Made by a program: the position numbers and the translations under genes. Positions 45,838 to 48,850 of a DNA stretch of 48,850 bases are shown one piece after another; position 1 is the first letter of the stretch, and each line of letters begins with the position of its first letter. The notes under the pieces are model-generated. The model was not told the origin of the DNA. It made no database searches and was given only the letters and a program-made list of their open reading frames with translations. Origin of the DNA: Bacteriovoracaceae bacterium (GTDB lineage Bacteria > Bdellovibrionota > Bacteriovoracia > Bacteriovoracales > Bacteriovoracaceae); contig JABIHA010000023.1 in assembly GCA_018649885.1 (NCBI GenBank), forward strand, positions 1-48,850. The letters are read 5' to 3'.

Positions 45838-46134
45838 ATGAATGTTATTGTCGATTTTTGTTTGGTTCCTCTAGGTGTAGGAGTATCAGTTTCAAAATAT
45901 GTCATTGAATGTGAAAAGATTTTAAAGCAAAGGGGACTCACTACCTTGCTTCATGGCTATGGAACTAATATTGAAGGTGAATGGGAGTCTGTATTTTCAG
46001 CAATAAAAGAATGTCATAGACGCATTCATGAAATGGGAGCACCAAGGATTACCTCTTCTTTAAGATTTGGCACTCGCACCGATCGGGCACAAACCATTCA
46101 AGATAAAATCACTAGTGTCGAAGAAGGTATGTAG
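45838..46134 (+). CDS. MTH1187 (DUF77) family thiamine-binding protein (98 aa)
   Basis: The sequence follows the MTH1187/YqgV family: VIVDFCLVPLGVGVSVSKYV, then ILKQRGLTTLLHGYGTNIEG and HEMGAPRITSSLRFGTRTD. Members form tetramers and bind thiamine or hydroxymethylpyrimidine-type ligands. Cytoplasmic. It is the first gene of a run leading to a small membrane protein, a multi-pass protein and a VWA lipoprotein, although 172 bases separate the second and third. Confidence 0.9.
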   Translation: MNVIVDFCLVPLGVGVSVSKYVIECEKILKQRGLTTLLHGYGTNIEGEWESVFSAIKECHRRIHEMGAPRITSSLRFGTRTDRAQTIQDKITSVEEGM

Positions 46135-46148
46135 TAAGGAGAATTATC

Positions 46149-46325
46149 TTGGAATTTGATGCATTCACAATAGTATTTATCACCACTGCAATATTTATAT
46201 TAACTTGTATTTGTATCGCCATTTTTAAATTTGTTAAGCTTATCAAAAACCCGCCCAAGCGAGATCCAAATGCTCAGGCAAGTTCATCATCACATTACAT
46301 TGAAGACAAATCAGATGGATTTTAG
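46149..46325 (+). CDS. Small membrane protein (58 aa)
   Basis: This short frame starts at TTG 46149 with AAGGAG eight bases upstream and ends at TAG 46323-46325. The product has one transmembrane helix (FTIVFITTAIFILTCICIAI) and a short polar tail ending in DKSDGF. It lies 14 bases after the DUF77 gene, so the two are co-transcribed. Family unknown. The RBS and spacing argue for a real gene. Confidence 0.6.
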   Translation: MEFDAFTIVFITTAIFILTCICIAIFKFVKLIKNPPKRDPNAQASSSSHYIEDKSDGF

Positions 46326-46497
46326 ACTTTTAAGAAGTGACCTTTTGACACCACTTTAGGTAATTTTTTTATGCCGTAATACTTTCAAAATATTCACTAA
46401 AAATGGGTGCATTTCAAAAGTTAACAATGCTCTGACATTACCGACTCCGTTTCCTTGTATTTTAGCTGTGGCTTGTGCAACTTAATACGGAGGACAT

Positions 46498-47709
46498 ATG
46501 AATACTATCCAAACAAATTGGCCCGAATACCAACAAATGATCTATGAGTTTTTAATTTCCCCTTTGACCTTAGTTAAATGGTCATTAACGGGATCAGAAG
46601 AAACAGGATTTTTCATGGCCAAGGTGATGCTACTCACACTACCTTTAATATTTCTAAGTGTGGCAGTTTTTTCGAGCGTATTAAGTGCAGCAACCTTATT
46701 GTTTCGCGGGCAACGCAATCAGTTTATAGGTATTCTTATTATAACCTGGTGGGATGGAGGAAAGGCCGTCATTAACTATTGGGCCGGTTTGGTAAAAAGT
46801 ATCTTTCTCTCAATTGGCTGGTTTGGCGCAGCTATTAGAATGGTGGTTTTTGGGTTGTTTCAAACCTTAAAAGATCTTCTATTTATGCCTATGACACTAA
46901 TGGGAAATGTCTTTAAAGAATATGCAAAACCAGGAATCCCCTGGCTCGCTGTGATGATTACAATTGGATGGATTGCACTAGAGTCAACAATGTTTTCCTA
47001 TATTTTAACGCCTATGGTTGGTGAAATAATGACAGGTCTCACCGGCACTGTAGTCCCTCAATTGATATTAATGCCTGGAATAGCACTTTTTCTTTTTCTA
47101 GTTATCGGGGGAAGCTTTGCATGTATGCACGGTCTTGTTGAAGCAGTGGAGAAAAAACAACCTTTCAATGTGGCAAAAATGCTTTTAATAGAATTCTTTA
47201 TCATGTTTATCGAAGTCATGTTCTTTTATAGAGAGTTTGTAGACTCACTGGCCCCATGGCTTGCTCAAATGAGTAATGAAGCCGTTCAACTGGGCCTAGG
47301 ATCAATCCTAGGAATTGCAACCATGGCCTGGATGGGAATACGTTTTGCAACTTGGTTTTTCTTTGCAAAATTTGGCACCCCTACTCTATTAAGTATTATC
47401 TCTAGAGAAGGAATTTTCAGCAATTCAAAGACATCAAAAGCACAAACCGTTTCAATGCCTCTATCTTGGATCAAACAAATGTTTTCAAGCATTCAAAATG
47501 AAATGAACTGGTTTACAAAAAAGAGTGAGGAGCTAGTCCAAGCACTGATGCTTCCTCCGATTCAAATATTAGCTGTTATGACCAATTTCGTTATGATTCT
47601 TCTAACGGGAAAATATCTATTTAACCTTCCTATTAAAAGTTTAAGTGAACTCAAAGATACTAAAGAAATGACAAATCAAGTAAAAATGTTTCAACAAAGG
47701 GAGGTTTAA
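46498..47709 (+). CDS. Multi-pass membrane protein (403 aa)
   Basis: About seven transmembrane helices can be drawn, e.g. VMLLTLPLIFLSVAVFSSVL, WLAVMITIGWIALESTMFSY and ILMPGIALFLFLVIGG. The charged loops between are short, apart from a central amphipathic stretch near residues 300-345. No transporter family is recognised. RBS CGGAGG and the ATG at 46498 are clear. One base separates it from the VWA lipoprotein gene, so the two products probably work together. Confidence 0.75.
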   Translation: MNTIQTNWPEYQQMIYEFLISPLTLVKWSLTGSEETGFFMAKVMLLTLPLIFLSVAVFSSVLSAATLLFRGQRNQFIGILIITWWDGGKAVINYWAGLVKSIFLSIGWFGAAIRMVVFGLFQTLKDLLFMPMTLMGNVFKEYAKPGIPWLAVMITIGWIALESTMFSYILTPMVGEIMTGLTGTVVPQLILMPGIALFLFLVIGGSFACMHGLVEAVEKKQPFNVAKMLLIEFFIMFIEVMFFYREFVDSLAPWLAQMSNEAVQLGLGSILGIATMAWMGIRFATWFFFAKFGTPTLLSIISREGIFSNSKTSKAQTVSMPLSWIKQMFSSIQNEMNWFTKKSEELVQALMLPPIQILAVMTNFVMILLTGKYLFNLPIKSLSELKDTKEMTNQVKMFQQREV

Positions 47710-47710
47710 A

Positions 47711-48457
47711 ATGAAAAGTCTTTTAGTACTCACGGTATTTATACTATTCACTGCTTGTAATTTTGAAGCTTCTAACCAAAAAACACCTAAGAACACTTTA
47801 TTTATTGGTATTGATGTTAGCGGCTCATTTACGAGAACAAAGAAGTTTAACAATGGCATGACTTTTTTGGCGAATTATATCCATTCACATATTAATGGAC
47901 TCGGAGGTCTGGCAAAACCCACAGATCTCTATGTTGGCGGTGTCGGAGGTGATACCTTGGAAGAGCCTCAAAGCTTTTTCCCAATCCATGATTTCATAGG
48001 CAGAACACCGAAACAAATAGAGGCAAAGCTTAGAAAAGAATTTGGGGGACAAAAGGATAATCTCACTGATTTTAATACTTTCTTTTTTAGAGTTAAAACT
48101 CTAGTAAAACAAAAAAACTTAGTCCTTGCACCAATTTCAGTTGTCCTGATTACTGATGGAGTGCCGGAAATTGCCAATAGAAAATCAAAAAAGGCCGTAA
48201 AGCAAGCTTACTCTAAAATTGATATCTCTCCACTTGAATACCTAGCTAAAAACATTTCAATTCGTATTCTCTATGCTGCCCCAAAGGTTGGATATAATTG
48301 GCGCCATTATGTGCCGACTAAAAGAATCAAAGTATGGACAGTGGAACCACAGGTTATGTATGGCTGGAGTGATCAGCTAAAAATCAATGGGCAAAAGGGA
48401 ATGTATGCCTGGATTCGCGACAATGTGGACCTAAGAATTAAATCTCGTGGTATATAG
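47711..48457 (+). CDS. VWA-like lipoprotein (248 aa)
   Basis: A lipoprotein signal (LLVLTVFILFTAC, Cys16) is followed by a von Willebrand A-type domain. LFIGIDVSGSF contains the DxSxS metal (MIDAS) motif (Asp35, Ser37, Ser39), and VVLITDGVPEIA carries the later MIDAS Asp. VWA domains bind protein partners through a metal. The lipid anchor places it at the inner or outer membrane. Its neighbour is a multi-pass membrane protein, which suggests a two-part membrane complex. Function unknown. Confidence 0.85.
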   Translation: MKSLLVLTVFILFTACNFEASNQKTPKNTLFIGIDVSGSFTRTKKFNNGMTFLANYIHSHINGLGGLAKPTDLYVGGVGGDTLEEPQSFFPIHDFIGRTPKQIEAKLRKEFGGQKDNLTDFNTFFFRVKTLVKQKNLVLAPISVVLITDGVPEIANRKSKKAVKQAYSKIDISPLEYLAKNISIRILYAAPKVGYNWRHYVPTKRIKVWTVEPQVMYGWSDQLKINGQKGMYAWIRDNVDLRIKSRGI

Positions 48458-48474
48458 CAAGGCCCATGAGGTGA

Positions 48475-48660
48475 CTACTTACATTTGCCTTTCTTAGGAA
48501 GGCAAAACCCATGTTTGGCCCAGTAGCCATATGTATCGGCGATGCTCTCCCAGCCTCGTTTTTTAATATCTCTGGGAACATCTTTGCCGCCACCAAAGTA
48601 CGCAGGATCACCAATAATTCCTGTTGTGTGTGCCAATTCATGAATTATAATAGAGACCAT
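48475..48660 (-). pseudogene. Truncated HELAH metalloprotease remnant
   Basis: The frame reads SIIIHELAHTTGIIGDPAYF, then KKRGWESIADTYGYWAKHG, FCLPKKGKCK and stop. HELAH is an HExxH zinc motif, and the downstream ESIADTYGYW could supply a further acidic ligand, as in M35/lysine-specific metallopeptidases. Upstream in the same frame a TAA occurs 9 bases before the ATG, and no coherent N-terminal domain could be followed to 48850, so I call it a truncated gene. A short stand-alone product is an alternative. Confidence 0.55.
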
Positions 48661-48792
48661 GGTAGTTTATTGAATCGATTTTTTTATGCCAATATCTAAA
48701 GGTTGGCAATGTAACTACTCAATAAACTGAGGTTTTCTCTTTTTTGGGCCCTGTACCTAGGCCAACCAATATTAATCATTTAATATATCTTC

Positions 48793-48850
48793 ATGTCTGA
48801 AAATGATTTCAAAAGCTTAGGCCAAAAGCTAATTGATATGTGGTCACCTA
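48793..48850 (+). CDS. Possible gene start, cut by the window end
   Basis: ATG at 48793 opens a frame reading MSENDFKSLGQKLIDMWSP up to the window end. There is no strong ribosome site (only AATATATCTTC upstream). Product unknown. Confidence 0.3.
   Translation, partial: MSENDFKSLGQKLIDMWSP

Noticed and set aside
48438..48641. Second minus frame overlapping the HELAH remnant
   Set aside because: Its frame gives no motif, whereas the overlapping frame has the HELAH zinc site.

Overview
The window looks like chromosome from an AT-rich Gram-negative bacterium with an unusually large secreted proteome. Many genes encode a signal peptide or lipobox. The set includes beta-barrel-like outer-membrane proteins, a TonB-like protein, a papain-like peptidase, a secreted EEP nuclease/phosphatase, a patatin and a putative zinc metalloprotease. 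Together with the TTG/GTG starts and the XRE-MFS pair, this fits a Bdellovibrionota/Bacteriovoracales-type predator or scavenger. That placement is inference: there is no rRNA, tRNA or ribosomal protein gene here to test it. No CRISPR array or intact mobile element was seen.

Region by region. 1-730 is a graveyard: a (CA)17 tract at the edge, an IS3 transposase remnant with an internal deletion, the 3' end (domains V-VI) of a group II intron, and a triple 8-bp repeat. 851-3083 holds two secreted proteins, one an RCC1-repeat protein. 3084-3960 is decayed DNA with a broken HicA/HicB toxin-antitoxin pair beside typA (3981-5810). 6017-11842 holds a secreted protein, a fatty-acid hydroxylase/rhodanese pair, an 845-residue secreted protein with an HExxH motif, a GNAT acetyltransferase, a MORN-repeat protein and a DUF2288 protein. 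11884-15171 is a compact minus-strand run of four exported proteins of unknown function. 15510-17588 is an XRE-family regulator translationally coupled to an MFS transporter, with repeated TTTGGRA sites upstream. 17585-24632 holds a tiny very basic exported protein, a C1 peptidase, a beta-barrel candidate, a DksA-like protein, a TerB-like protein, a GCS2-type glutamate-cysteine ligase, a DUF4920 protein and a GH84 hexosaminidase.

24906-30892 (minus) holds two secreted proteins and an operon of ABC ATPase, ABC permease, patatin phospholipase and a secreted protein; the patatin appears to start at CTG. 31114-33345 is a secreted amidohydrolase convergent with a beta-barrel. 33527-39518 (plus) reads as a long metabolic and signalling run: XylR_N/V4R sensor, histidine kinase, glycerophosphodiester phosphodiesterase, type I phosphodiesterase, class II fructose-bisphosphate aldolase (fbaA) and an SrkA-like kinase. 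39487-40955 is a TetR regulator coupled to an alpha/beta hydrolase. 41136-44104 holds three small proteins, including a secreted one with six C-x4-C-x3-GW repeats, then a TonB-like protein. 44419-48457 holds a large lipoprotein, a DUF77 thiamine-binding protein, a 58-residue membrane protein, a seven-helix membrane protein and a VWA-like lipoprotein. The window closes with a truncated HELAH metalloprotease remnant and the first codons of another possible gene.

The best candidates for undescribed biology are the 845-residue zincin-like exported protein, the four-gene exported cluster at 11884-15171, the membrane-protein/VWA-lipoprotein operon at 45838-48457, and the Cys-Gly-Trp repeat protein. 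A sequence-wide oddity is the strong excess of AAGGCC/GGCCTT, which also forms terminator stems.
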